64,000 nucleotides of DNA from Phenylobacterium sp. LH3H17. Its GTDB lineage: Bacteria > Pseudomonadota > Alphaproteobacteria > Caulobacterales > Caulobacteraceae. Below, in pieces: positions 15,723 to 24,039 of this stretch. Every line of letters starts with the position of its first letter. Within the stretch, counting starts at the first letter, position 1. The stretch is taken from the NCBI RefSeq assembly GCF_024298925.1, contig NZ_CP101283.1, forward strand, positions 3,415,001-3,479,000. The letters are read 5' to 3'. The notes beneath the pieces were generated by a model, which saw nothing but the letters and a program-made list of their open reading frames with translations, made no database searches and was not told the DNA's origin. A program made the position numbers and the translations under genes.

Positions 15723-16277
15723 ATGCGCAGGAAGAGATCCCGCCCCATCCACGGTCGAGCGCGAATGGACGCTCGGCCCGGGCGGCTTGACGCCGATCTC
15801 ATGATGGGCGCCCGCCCGCCGGTGGAGTTGTTGCTCCGCAGCGCGATCCGTCGCCTCGCGCGCAAGCGGCCGGAGACCTTCGAGCGCCTGGGCCGGTTTC
15901 GCGATGCTGCGTTCGTGCTGGCGCCCGACGAGCTTCCCATCGCCTTCCGCGTGACACCGTCGGGCCAGCAGACTCAGGTCGCCGTGGTCCGAAGCACCGA
16001 TTTCCGGCCCTGCGCCGCCAGGATCAGCGGGCGCCTGAGCGATCTGCTCAGCCTGTTCGACGGCTCGCTGGACGCGGACGCCGCGTTCTTTTCGCGCCGC
16101 GTGCGGATCGAGGGCGAGACCGAAGCCGTGGTGGCCTTGCACAATACGCTCGAGGCCGCCGAATTCACCCTGGCCGACCTGCTGGGCCTGCCCGCGCCGC
16201 TGCGCAACTGGAGCAATCTGGTCGCTCGGCGCCTCCTGCACGGCCCCCGTCCGCGCGCGGCCGACGCCAGGGGCTGA
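15723..16277 (+). CDS. ubiT: UbiT-like SCP2-domain protein, anaerobic ubiquinone synthesis
   Basis: This is a 184-residue protein with an SCP2-type lipid-binding fold: a helical start (RPPVELLLRSAIRRLARKRP), strands around IAFRVTPSGQQTQVAVV, and a central GRLSDLLSLFDGSLDADAAFFSR stretch seen as shorter blocks in UbiT/YhbT proteins. UbiT is the lipid-carrying accessory factor of oxygen-independent ubiquinone synthesis. The start at 15723 has GGAGG six bases upstream; a longer open frame back to 15636 lacks a site. ubiU follows one base after the stop, which supports the name strongly. Confidence 0.85.
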   Translation: MRRKRSRPIHGRARMDARPGRLDADLMMGARPPVELLLRSAIRRLARKRPETFERLGRFRDAAFVLAPDELPIAFRVTPSGQQTQVAVVRSTDFRPCAARISGRLSDLLSLFDGSLDADAAFFSRRVRIEGETEAVVALHNTLEAAEFTLADLLGLPAPLRNWSNLVARRLLHGPRPRAADARG

Positions 16278-16278
16278 C

Positions 16279-17271
16279 GTGGGATCGATCGAACTGGTGT
16301 GTCCCGCCGGATCTCCGGCCATGTTGCGCGCGGCGATCCTGGCCGGCGCCGACAGCGTCTATTGCGGCCTGCGCGATGAGACGAACGCCCGCAACTTTCC
16401 GGGCCTGAACTTTTCCGAGGCGGAACTGATCGAGGCGGTCGACTGGGCGCGGACCCGCGGCGCCAAGGTCCTCGTGGCCATCAACACGTTCGCGCGCGCG
16501 GGCGTGCTTGAACCCTGGCGGAGGTCGGTGGACGCCGCCGTGGCGGCTCGAGCCCACGCGATCATCGCGGCGGACCTGGGGGTCCTGGCTTACGCCCGGT
16601 CCGCCCATCCGAACGTGCGTCTGCACCTCTCGGTGCAGGCGGCGGCGGGATCGCCGGAGGCAGCCGCCTTCTATGTCCAGACCTATGGCGTCAAGCGGGT
16701 GGTCCTGCCGCGCGTGCTGTCCCTCCAGGAGATCACAGCTTTCAATGCGGCCAACAGCGTGGAGACCGAGGCCTTTGTCTTCGGCGGCCTTTGCGTGATG
16801 GCCGAAGCCCGCTGCGCCCTGTCCTCCTATGCGGCGGGCCGTTCGCCCAACCTGTCAGGCGTCTGCTCTCCGCCCGAGGCGGTCACCTTCGAGCGGACTT
16901 CCGAGGGGCTGACGCCGCGGTTGGCTGGGTACGCCCTGGACCGGTTGGGATCCGACGAGCCGGCCGGCTACCCAACCCTCTGCAAAGGCCGGTTCCAGGT
17001 GGCCGGCGAAGCGTCCTATCTGTTTGAGGATCCGACCAGCCTGAACGCCATGGGGCTTCTGCAGGCGCTGCGCACGGCAGGGGTGACGGCGGTCAAGATC
17101 GAGGGTCGACAGCGGGGAAAAGCCTATGTCGCGCGGGTCGCCGGCGCGTTCCGCGCTGCGATCGACGCCCTCGATCGCGGTGAGGATCTCGCCAAATACC
17201 AGAATCTGCTGTCCGACCTCGCCGAGGGCGGTCGTGAGACGGCCGGGGCCTATCGGAAGGCCTGGCGATGA
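16279..17271 (+). CDS. ubiU: UbiU, U32-peptidase-like Fe-S hydroxylation factor
   Basis: A 330-residue U32-family protein. Cysteines at 172, 179, 196 and 235 are spaced 7, 17 and 39 residues apart, exactly the spacing I remember for the 4Fe-4S ligands of E. coli UbiU (169, 176, 193, 232). UbiU works with UbiV to hydroxylate the ubiquinone ring without oxygen, using prephenate as the hydroxyl donor. The GTG start is directly after ubiT, and the stop overlaps ubiV as ATGA, so ubiT-ubiU-ubiV are one operon. The upstream FNR-type box suggests induction at low oxygen. Confidence 0.93.
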   Translation: MGSIELVCPAGSPAMLRAAILAGADSVYCGLRDETNARNFPGLNFSEAELIEAVDWARTRGAKVLVAINTFARAGVLEPWRRSVDAAVAARAHAIIAADLGVLAYARSAHPNVRLHLSVQAAAGSPEAAAFYVQTYGVKRVVLPRVLSLQEITAFNAANSVETEAFVFGGLCVMAEARCALSSYAAGRSPNLSGVCSPPEAVTFERTSEGLTPRLAGYALDRLGSDEPAGYPTLCKGRFQVAGEASYLFEDPTSLNAMGLLQALRTAGVTAVKIEGRQRGKAYVARVAGAFRAAIDALDRGEDLAKYQNLLSDLAEGGRETAGAYRKAWR

Positions 17272-18167
17272 CGGCGCGTCTGGAGATCACGCTAGGGCCG
17301 CTGCTCTTCAACTGGGCGCCCGAGCGGGTCGTCGCCTTCTACGAACGCATCGCGCGGGAGACGGACATCGACCGCGTCTATCTGGGCGAGGTGGTTTGCG
17401 GCAAACGCGAACCCCTCCTGGGCCCCGCCCTCGCCGAGGCCGCTGATCACCTGCAGCGCGCGGGCAAGACCGTGGTGTGGTCGAGCCTCGCCCTTCCAGC
17501 GACCCCGCGAGATCGAGCCTCGACACGCAGGCTCGCGGCCTACCCCGACCTGATGGAGGCGAACGACCTCTCCGTGCTCCAGGATCGCCCGCCAGGCGCT
17601 GCGTTCGTGGCGGGCCCCTTGTTGAATGTCTATAACGAGGCCGCGGCGGCCGAGCTGATGTCGCGCGGATGCACGCGGCTGTGCGCCAATGTCGAACTGC
17701 CGCTCCGGGCGCTCTCGCACATCCATGCCGGATGCCCAGAGCTCGAGCTGGAGATCTTCGCCTTCGGCCGGCTGCCGCTGGCGCTTTCCGGCCGCTGCTA
17801 TCACGCGCGTGCCCATGGTCTCCATCGCGACAACTGCCAGTTCGTTTGCGATCGCGATCTCGACGGAATGGACGTCCAGACCCTGGAGGGCCAACCGTTC
17901 CTGGCCGTGAACGGCGTCCAAACCCTGTCGCATGGCGTTCACCTGGCCTGTCCGGACATCGCCCTCCTGCAGGCGGCCGGCGTCACGGCGCTGCGGTTGT
18001 CACCTCACAGCGCCGACATGGTGCGCATCGCCAGAACGTTTCGCGCCTATGCCGATGGCGAACTCGAACCGGCGCAGGTCGAGGCCGAGATCGAGAGCGC
18101 GGGCATTCCGGGACCGCTGATCAACGGCTATCTGCATGGGCGGCCCGGCCGTGACTGGGCGGGCTGA
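17268..18167 (+). CDS. ubiV: UbiV, Fe-S partner of UbiU
   Basis: A 299-residue U32-like protein starting with LEITLGPLLFNW. Cysteines at 44, 177, 190 and 194 (GRCYHARAHGLHRDNCQFVC) reproduce the spacing of the UbiV cluster (13 and 4 in the last three). UbiV forms a heterodimer with UbiU for the oxygen-independent hydroxylations of ubiquinone synthesis in the cytoplasm. Its ATG overlaps the ubiU stop (ATGA), and an FAD dehydrogenase starts three bases after its stop, so that gene is probably in the same transcript. Confidence 0.93.
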   Translation: MTARLEITLGPLLFNWAPERVVAFYERIARETDIDRVYLGEVVCGKREPLLGPALAEAADHLQRAGKTVVWSSLALPATPRDRASTRRLAAYPDLMEANDLSVLQDRPPGAAFVAGPLLNVYNEAAAAELMSRGCTRLCANVELPLRALSHIHAGCPELELEIFAFGRLPLALSGRCYHARAHGLHRDNCQFVCDRDLDGMDVQTLEGQPFLAVNGVQTLSHGVHLACPDIALLQAAGVTALRLSPHSADMVRIARTFRAYADGELEPAQVEAEIESAGIPGPLINGYLHGRPGRDWAG

Positions 18168-18170
18168 GCC

Positions 18171-19391
18171 GTGGACGAGGTGGCCCGACACGTCGACATC
18201 CTGATCCTGGGCGGGGGAATCGCAGGGGCCGCCATCGCCGCCCAGCTTGCCGGCTCTCGAAAGGTCGCCCTGCTGGAACGCGAACCGGTGCTCGCCTACC
18301 ACACCACCGGACGCTCGGCGGCCATGTACATACCGTCCTATGGCGGATCGGCGGTCCGTCCCCTGACCGCGGCCAGCGGCGCCTTCCTACATGCGCCGCC
18401 GCCGGCGTTTGGCGGCTCCCTGCTCCGTCGGCGCGCGGTGCTGCACATAGCGCGACAGGATCAGCTGCAGCGCCTCGCAGCCTTTGTCCGAGCCATGGAC
18501 GCCGGGGTTGATTTGCGTGGGCTGGACGGCGACACGGCGCGAGCCCTTGCGCCGATCCTGCGGCCGCAGGCGGTCGCCGCGGCGGTCCTGGAAGAGGAGG
18601 CCGGCGACATCGACGTCGCCCGACTGCACGCCGGGTATCTCAGGCAGGCGAGGTCGGCCGGGGCCCTCGTCCTCACGGGCCTGGGCGACATCCGGCTCGA
18701 GCGCCGTTTCGGTGTCTGGCGAGCGAAGACGTGCGGGCCGCAATTCTCCGCGCCGGTCGTGGTGAATGCGACGGGCGCCTGGGCCGATCAGACCGCCCTG
18801 CAGGCGGGGGCACGGCCCCAGGGCCTGACCCCGCTTCTGCGGACTGTCGTCGTCACGGACGCCCCGACCGCGCCGTCCTTCGCCGACTGGCCCGTGGTCA
18901 AGGATGTCGACGAGCAGTTCTACTTCAAGCCCTTCTCAGGACAGTTGCTGATCACGCCGGCCGATGAGGAACCGAGCGCCCCCTGCGACGCCGCGCCCGA
19001 CCCCCTCGACATCGCCTGTGCGATGTTTCGCTTCGCCGACGCGGCGGACCATCCGGTGGTCTCGGTGCGGCGGCGCTGGGCGGGTCTGCGCACCTTCGCG
19101 CCGGACAGGGCCCCTGTCGTCGGGTGGTCGCGCCACGACGAGGGGTTCTTCTGGATGGCCGGGCTCGGCGGATTTGGTATTCAGACGTCACCCGCCCTGG
19201 GACGTCTCGCGGCCTCCATCCTGCTGGGACGGCCCGTCCCGCCCGACCTTTCCGACTTTGGCGTTGACGCCCGGGCGTTCGTCCCGGACCGCCCTGGACC
19301 GCAGCCGACAGTTTCGCCGCACCTGATCCAGGAAACAGCTGGCCGTCCACCGCGACGAGTCCCTCAAGCGTGCGGGCCCTTGCCGGCCTGA
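18171..19391 (+). CDS. FAD-dependent amino-acid dehydrogenase (DAO family, DauA-like)
   Basis: This 406-residue protein begins with a dinucleotide-binding loop, ILILGGGIAGAAIAAQL, and has HTTGRSAAMY, RPLTAAS, GDIDVARLHAGYLR and EGFFWMAGLGGFGIQTS. These blocks closely recall Pseudomonas D-arginine dehydrogenase DauA. It would oxidise a D-amino acid and pass electrons to quinone or another acceptor. The GTG start lies three bases after ubiV, so it shares the low-oxygen operon; whether it feeds the quinone pool there is an inference. The last 35 residues extend beyond the core and look disordered. Confidence 0.75.
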   Translation: MDEVARHVDILILGGGIAGAAIAAQLAGSRKVALLEREPVLAYHTTGRSAAMYIPSYGGSAVRPLTAASGAFLHAPPPAFGGSLLRRRAVLHIARQDQLQRLAAFVRAMDAGVDLRGLDGDTARALAPILRPQAVAAAVLEEEAGDIDVARLHAGYLRQARSAGALVLTGLGDIRLERRFGVWRAKTCGPQFSAPVVVNATGAWADQTALQAGARPQGLTPLLRTVVVTDAPTAPSFADWPVVKDVDEQFYFKPFSGQLLITPADEEPSAPCDAAPDPLDIACAMFRFADAADHPVVSVRRRWAGLRTFAPDRAPVVGWSRHDEGFFWMAGLGGFGIQTSPALGRLAASILLGRPVPPDLSDFGVDARAFVPDRPGPQPTVSPHLIQETAGRPPRRVPQACGPLPA

Positions 19392-19577
19392 CCAGAACCG
19401 ACGCGCCGAGGCAAGCTCATCACGCCCCCTTGATACGGGACCTCCCAGAGCGCGCGAAGGATGCATCCCCGCGCTGTCGGACTCCGTATCGAATGCAGCT
19501 AGCCTGCCGCTTGCCCGCGCCATCGTCCGCGCGCCCCGCCCGCAAGTCGGTAGTGGTGGAGGGGGTCGCGCAGAACG

Positions 19578-20957
19578 ATGGAGAACCAATTGATCTCACC
19601 CGGACGCCTCAAGGTCCTCGTGGATGCGCCGGCGCGCCCTGAGGGTTCGTACGTCCTGTACTGGATGCAGCAATCACAGCGGGCGGCCTTCAATCCGGCT
19701 CTCGAATACGCGCTCGAGCAGGCCAATGAGCTCGACCTTCCGCTGCTGGTCTGCTTCGGCCTCACCGCCTATCCCGACGCAAACGCGCGCCATTACGACT
19801 TCATGCTTCGCGGGCTGGCTGAGGTCCGCGACCGGCTGATCGCGCGCGGTGTCGGGTTCGTGATCCGCAAGGCGCCGCCCCACGAGCTGGCCAGGCGGCT
19901 ATCCGCCGACGCCGCCCTGGTGGTTTGCGACCGCGGCTATCTCAAGATCCAGCGCACCTGGCGGGCGAAGCTGGCCGAAGGACTTCAGCGACGGCTGATC
20001 CAGGTGGAAGGCGACGTGCTGGTCCCGGTGGAACTCGCCTCGGCGAAGCATGAGTACGCCGCCCGCACGATCCGCCCGCGCATCCAGCGTGTGTGGGGTG
20101 AATTTCTGGACGAGCTGGAGCCCCGCCCTGTCCGCCGCCGCGCCGACCACCTCGCCATCGCCGGCGATGTGGACCTGGACGACGTAGGCAAGGTGGTCGC
20201 GGGCTTGAAGGTCGACCAGGCGGTCGGCGCAGTGAAGCGTTTCCCAACCGGCGAAGGCGCCGCACGGGCTCAGCTCAAGGCGTTCATCTCCGGGGGACTC
20301 TCGCGCTATGCGGAGGAGCGCGGAAAGCCCGAGGCCCGCGCGGCCTCGCTCATGAGCCCTTATCTGCACTTCGGGCAAATCTCGCCGGTGGAGATCGTCC
20401 TGGCGGTTCGCCGCACGCCTGCTTCCGACAACCGCGCCACCTATCTCGAAGAGCTGGTCGTTCGGCGTGAGCTCGCCATGAATCATGTCTTCTACGAGCC
20501 GGGCTACGACAGCTACGCCGCCATGCCCGACTGGGCCCGCAGGACCCTGGCAGAGCACGCCGGCGATCCCCGCCCGCACCTCTACACACGCGAACAGTTC
20601 GAGGCGGCCCAGACCCACGATCCCTACTGGAACGCCGCCATGCGCGAAATGCTGGCCACAGGTTACATGCACAACCACCTGCGCATGTACTGGGGGAAGA
20701 AGATCCTCCAGTGGTCGGCGAGCGCGGACGAAGCCTTCGAAACCACACTGGCCTTGAACAACCGATGGTTCCTCGACGGCCGCGACGCCAACTCCTACAC
20801 CAATGTTGGGTGGCTGTTCGGCTTGCACGACCGGCCCTGGGGACCCCAGCCGGTCTTCGGGACCGTTCGATCAATGGGCGCCAACACCTTCAAGAAGTTC
20901 GACGCCGACGCCTATGTTCGGCAGGTGGCAGGCCTGGCCGCCGCCGAGGGCACGTAG
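19578..20957 (+). CDS. phr: class II CPD photolyase
   Basis: A 459-residue DNA photolyase. The N-terminal Rossmann-like antenna domain starts around YVLYWMQQSQRAAFNPALE, and the C-terminal FAD domain has the class II signatures MSPYLHFGQISP, LEELVVRRELAMNHVFY and NNRWFLDGRDANSYTNVGW with the WGPQPVFGTVRSM end. It repairs cyclobutane pyrimidine dimers using blue light and fully reduced FAD. It sits 186 bases after the preceding operon and probably has its own promoter; no LexA-type box is obvious upstream. Confidence 0.93.
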   Translation: MENQLISPGRLKVLVDAPARPEGSYVLYWMQQSQRAAFNPALEYALEQANELDLPLLVCFGLTAYPDANARHYDFMLRGLAEVRDRLIARGVGFVIRKAPPHELARRLSADAALVVCDRGYLKIQRTWRAKLAEGLQRRLIQVEGDVLVPVELASAKHEYAARTIRPRIQRVWGEFLDELEPRPVRRRADHLAIAGDVDLDDVGKVVAGLKVDQAVGAVKRFPTGEGAARAQLKAFISGGLSRYAEERGKPEARAASLMSPYLHFGQISPVEIVLAVRRTPASDNRATYLEELVVRRELAMNHVFYEPGYDSYAAMPDWARRTLAEHAGDPRPHLYTREQFEAAQTHDPYWNAAMREMLATGYMHNHLRMYWGKKILQWSASADEAFETTLALNNRWFLDGRDANSYTNVGWLFGLHDRPWGPQPVFGTVRSMGANTFKKFDADAYVRQVAGLAAAEGT

Positions 20958-21046
20958 TCGCCACCGCTGTCCTGCAGGGGCGACGTGGTACAGCACTCCC
21001 ACCGGACGATACGCTGCTTCACGACCATGCCTCTCGGAACTCGACG

Positions 21047-21715
21047 ATGAACAAAGGCGCCTTCCGCCTCTACGGCCGCAGCAGCTCTCACTACACTCGA
21101 TTGACGCGGATCTTCGCCCTGGAAGCTGGGGTCGAGGTGGATCACGCACACACGCCCCTCACCAGCCTCGAAGCCGAAGCCTACGGCGGCCACCCGGCGC
21201 TCAAGCTGCCGGTCCTCCACGTGGGCGCTGAGCCTATCTACGGCGCTGAGAACATTTGCCGCCGCCTGGTGCGGTCATCCCCTCTAGGCCTGGACGTGGT
21301 GTGGCCAGAGACCTTGCAGCGCACGGATTTCGCGAATGCTCAGGAGCTGGTGTGGGGCGCCATGCAAGCGCAGGTGCAACTCGTCCTCGGGCTACAGGTG
21401 GCAGGGCTTCCCGCCGACAGCCCCTACTTCATCAAGACCCGTGCGGGGCTACACGGGGCCTTGGACTGGCTTGACGGTCGGATCGAGGAAATCCTGGCGA
21501 AGCTGCCGGAACGCGACATGAGCCTGCTGGAAGCCTCCCTCTACTGCTTGGTGGAGCACCTGGCCTTCCGCAGCAGTGTCGAGCCCGCGGGGTATCGTCG
21601 TCTCACGAATTTCTGTGCGGTGTTCGGTCGACGGGCGTCAGCCCAAGCCACCCCTTACAGTGTCGATGCATGGCCCTCAGGCGCGAGCGCGCCGCTTCTG
21701 CCAGAGCCGAGGTGA
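21047..21715 (+). CDS. glutathione S-transferase-like protein
   Basis: This 222-residue protein has a thioredoxin-like N-terminal domain (FRLYGRSSSHYTRLTRIFALEAG; then KLPVLHVGAEPIYGAENICR, with the cis-Pro and the E-N/S pair that contact glutathione). A helical C-terminal domain follows. It fits the GST superfamily, of unknown class. The ATG at 21047 is chosen because upstream sequence in frame overlaps the photolyase and is not family-like. It may be co-expressed with the photolyase 90 bases upstream. Confidence 0.65.
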   Translation: MNKGAFRLYGRSSSHYTRLTRIFALEAGVEVDHAHTPLTSLEAEAYGGHPALKLPVLHVGAEPIYGAENICRRLVRSSPLGLDVVWPETLQRTDFANAQELVWGAMQAQVQLVLGLQVAGLPADSPYFIKTRAGLHGALDWLDGRIEEILAKLPERDMSLLEASLYCLVEHLAFRSSVEPAGYRRLTNFCAVFGRRASAQATPYSVDAWPSGASAPLLPEPR

Positions 21716-21939
21716 GCCCGGCTGGGACGAACGCATCCGCGCCTTGCCCACGGCCAGCTCGGGCCTCCGTCTAAAGGTCGTGGAGGGACACCAGGAAGTG
21801 CTTTACGGCCCAGACGATCGACTGACCCTTCGCAATGAGCCAGCTGTCGCCAGGACCATACCCGGATGCAACGCGAGGTCGCCTTCTCGCCTTTAGAGCC
21901 CAGGGCGCTCGCCGCCTCTGTCTTGGGGAGACGAATGAC

Positions 21940-22203
21940 ATGAAGACCCTAGCCGCGTGGTTCGCCGGCCTTACGGCGCTCCTGGTCGTCGGATGCAGCG
22001 GACCGGCCGAAGATGCCGCACACCGGCGAGCCGATGCCGTGGACGAGGCCGGCGAACGCCAGGCCGACGCGCTGGAGCGGCAAGCGGCAGCGACCAGCAA
22101 CGAAGCTGAAGAGACCGCGCTGAACCGCCAGGCGGACGCCGTCGAAAACGCCGCGGACAGAAAGTCCGACGAAATGCACCGCCAGGTCGACAAGGACTTC
22201 TAA
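21940..22203 (+). CDS. small charged lipoprotein
   Basis: This 87-residue protein has a lipobox, LLVVGC, with the lipidated cysteine at about residue 19. It is followed by a strongly charged helical repeat of ADA-x-x-x-A/E-x-RQADA-type segments (RQADALERQAAA, NRQADAVENAAD). It resembles small coiled-coil outer-membrane or periplasmic lipoproteins; no function can be assigned. GGGGAG precedes the ATG by nine bases. A short stem TCGCGC-CAGG-GCGCGA (22211-22226) directly after the stop may terminate it. The 224 bases upstream contain no recognised gene. Confidence 0.6.
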   Translation: MKTLAAWFAGLTALLVVGCSGPAEDAAHRRADAVDEAGERQADALERQAAATSNEAEETALNRQADAVENAADRKSDEMHRQVDKDF

Positions 22204-22299
22204 GCCGCGATCGCGCCAGGGCGCGACCTTGGCTCCGAGCTGACAAGGCGACGCTGCTGGGCATCCGCTTGCCCCAACAACGCGCTCGCGAGCCCTCCG

Positions 22300-23598
22300 C
22301 TAGGCGCCGGCGACGGTCAACGCTTGGTCCAGGTCCGCAAGGATGTCGTCGATGTGCTCAAGGCCAATCGAGAGGCGCACGTATCCCGGAGAGACGCCGG
22401 TCGCGAGTTGCGCTTCTGCATCAAGCTGGGAGTGGGTTGTTGACGCAGGATGGATCGCCAGGCTGCGGGCGTCTCCGATATTGGCCACATGGTACAGGAG
22501 CTTGAGGCTGTCGATGAACTTGCGCCCCGACTCGACACCGCCGGCAAGCTCGAAGCCGACCAGGCCGCCATATCCCCCTTTCAGATAGCGCTCAGCCCGT
22601 TTCCGCGCTTCGCCCGATTGCTGGCTCGGATAGATGACGCGCGAGACGCCAGCCCGTTCGGCCAACCACGTCGCCACCCTGGCCGCGTTCTCACAGTGCC
22701 TGGGCATGCGCAGCGCCAAGGTCTCGACGCCCTGCAGAATCTGGAAGGCGTTGAACGGCGAGATCGCGGCGCCAAGGTCGCGGAGCAGGACGGTGCGCGC
22801 ACGCATGATGTAAGCCACCGGCCCCAGCCCCTTCACCGCCTGGGTCCAGGCCGTGCCGTGATAGGAAGGGTCGGGGCTGTTGAGCGCAGGCTGGCGGTCG
22901 CCGGCCGCCTCCCAATCAAAGTTTCCGCCGTCCACGATCACCCCGCCGATCGAGGTCCCGTGACCGCCCAGGTACTTCGTCGCGGAATAGACCACCACGG
23001 CCGCGCCATGGTCGAGCGGGCGGCAAAGCAGCGGGGCGGCGGTGTTGTCCATGATGAGGGGAATGCCGAGGCTCCGCCCAATGGACGCCACCTCGGCGAT
23101 CGGGAACACCTCGAGCTTTGGATTGGGAAGCGTTTCAGCATAGTAGGCGCGCGTCCTGTCATCGCTGGCGCGCCGGAAGTTCTCGGGGTCTGCGGGATCA
23201 ACGAAGCGCACGTCGATCCCTTGGTCGCGTAAAGTGTTCGCAAACAGATTCCAGGTGCCGCCATAGAGCGCAGTAGAGCTGACGACGTTGTCTCCAGCCT
23301 TGGCCAAGGTCTGCAGGGCGAGGGCCGACGACGCCTGGCCGGAAGCGACGGCAAGACCCGCGACGCCGCCGTCCAGGGCGGCGACGCGCTTCTCCAGCAC
23401 GTCGGTCGTGGGGTTCATGATCCGGGTGTAAATGTTGCCCGCTTCCTGCAGGGCGAACAGCGCCGAGGCGTGATCGGTGTCTCGGAACTGATAGGACGTC
23501 GTCTGGTGAATTGGCACCGCCACCGAACCGGTCGATGGGTCGGCGCGCCACCCCGCATGCAGCGCCAAGGTCTCAGGATGCAGCGTACGCCCAGACAT
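22300..23598 (-). CDS. metY: O-acetylhomoserine aminocarboxypropyltransferase (sulfhydrylase)
   Basis: A 432-residue PLP enzyme of the Cys/Met-metabolism family, with the lysine motif YSATKYLGGHGTSIGG. Other family blocks are IYTRIMNPTTDVLEKRVAALDGG, ALYGGTWNLFANTL and SLAIHPASTTHSQL. The length and the last block favour O-acetylhomoserine sulfhydrylase over cystathionine synthases. It makes homocysteine (or methionine) from O-acetylhomoserine and sulfide (or methanethiol). The 268 bases between its start and the tRNA gene contain a GGCGGC/GCCGCC stem near 23670-23710 on the minus strand but no SAM riboswitch that I can recognise. Confidence 0.92.
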   Translation of the reverse strand: MSGRTLHPETLALHAGWRADPSTGSVAVPIHQTTSYQFRDTDHASALFALQEAGNIYTRIMNPTTDVLEKRVAALDGGVAGLAVASGQASSALALQTLAKAGDNVVSSTALYGGTWNLFANTLRDQGIDVRFVDPADPENFRRASDDRTRAYYAETLPNPKLEVFPIAEVASIGRSLGIPLIMDNTAAPLLCRPLDHGAAVVVYSATKYLGGHGTSIGGVIVDGGNFDWEAAGDRQPALNSPDPSYHGTAWTQAVKGLGPVAYIMRARTVLLRDLGAAISPFNAFQILQGVETLALRMPRHCENAARVATWLAERAGVSRVIYPSQQSGEARKRAERYLKGGYGGLVGFELAGGVESGRKFIDSLKLLYHVANIGDARSLAIHPASTTHSQLDAEAQLATGVSPGYVRLSIGLEHIDDILADLDQALTVAGA

Positions 23599-23866
23599 GA
23601 TCGACCTCGTGATCGGATTTCAAAGCGACACTCGGTGCCATCTTTGACGAAGGCCAGCAACCACCACTCGCTTCGCAAAGGGCGGCGCCGAAAGTGGCCC
23701 GCCGCCGCGGGGAGGTGACTCATGCCAGCCGAAACGGCGTGAAAAGGGGGCATGACGCGATCCAAAAGGCCTGGAAATAACGCTCCCGGCGGCCGCTTCT
23801 TGCGCCGCATCCGTGCCACCGGCTCGTAAGAGCCGTCTGACAAGACTACTAACTTATTGAAAACAT

Positions 23867-23943
23867 TGGTAGCTGGGGGCGGGATCGAACCGCCGACCTG
23901 TGGGTTATGAATCCACCGCTCTAACCATCTGAGCTACCCAGCC
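23867..23943 (-). tRNA. tRNA-Met (CAT anticodon), elongator
   Basis: Seventy-seven bases fold as a full cloverleaf on the minus strand. Acceptor GGCTGGG pairs with CCCAGCT (a G1-T72 wobble), the D-stem is GCTC/GAGC, the anticodon loop TTCATAA has CAT at 23907-23909, the T-arm is GGCGG-TTCGATC-CCGCC, and ACCA is encoded. The paired acceptor end and GTAGCTCAG favour elongator over initiator tRNA. An Ile2 (lysidine) reading of CAT is less likely. The anticodon stem GTGGA/CCCAC contains an A31-C39 mismatch. Confidence 0.93.
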
Positions 23944-24039
23944 GCCGGGCCTTTCGGCGAGGGGCGGGTTATAGGGTGGCTTTTTCCCCGCTTCAAGCGG
24001 CTTGGGTGCGGCGCGTTACCCAGCTAGGTTCTCTCCCGC

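Noticed and set aside
23599-23866. Possible SAM riboswitch upstream of metY
   Set aside because: I looked for SAM-II and S-box cores on the minus strand and found none; only a GC stem (GGCGGC/GCCGCC) is present, which is not diagnostic.
23867-23943. tRNA-Met as an integration site for a mobile island
   Set aside because: No integrase, direct-repeat copy of the tRNA end or phage gene is found nearby.
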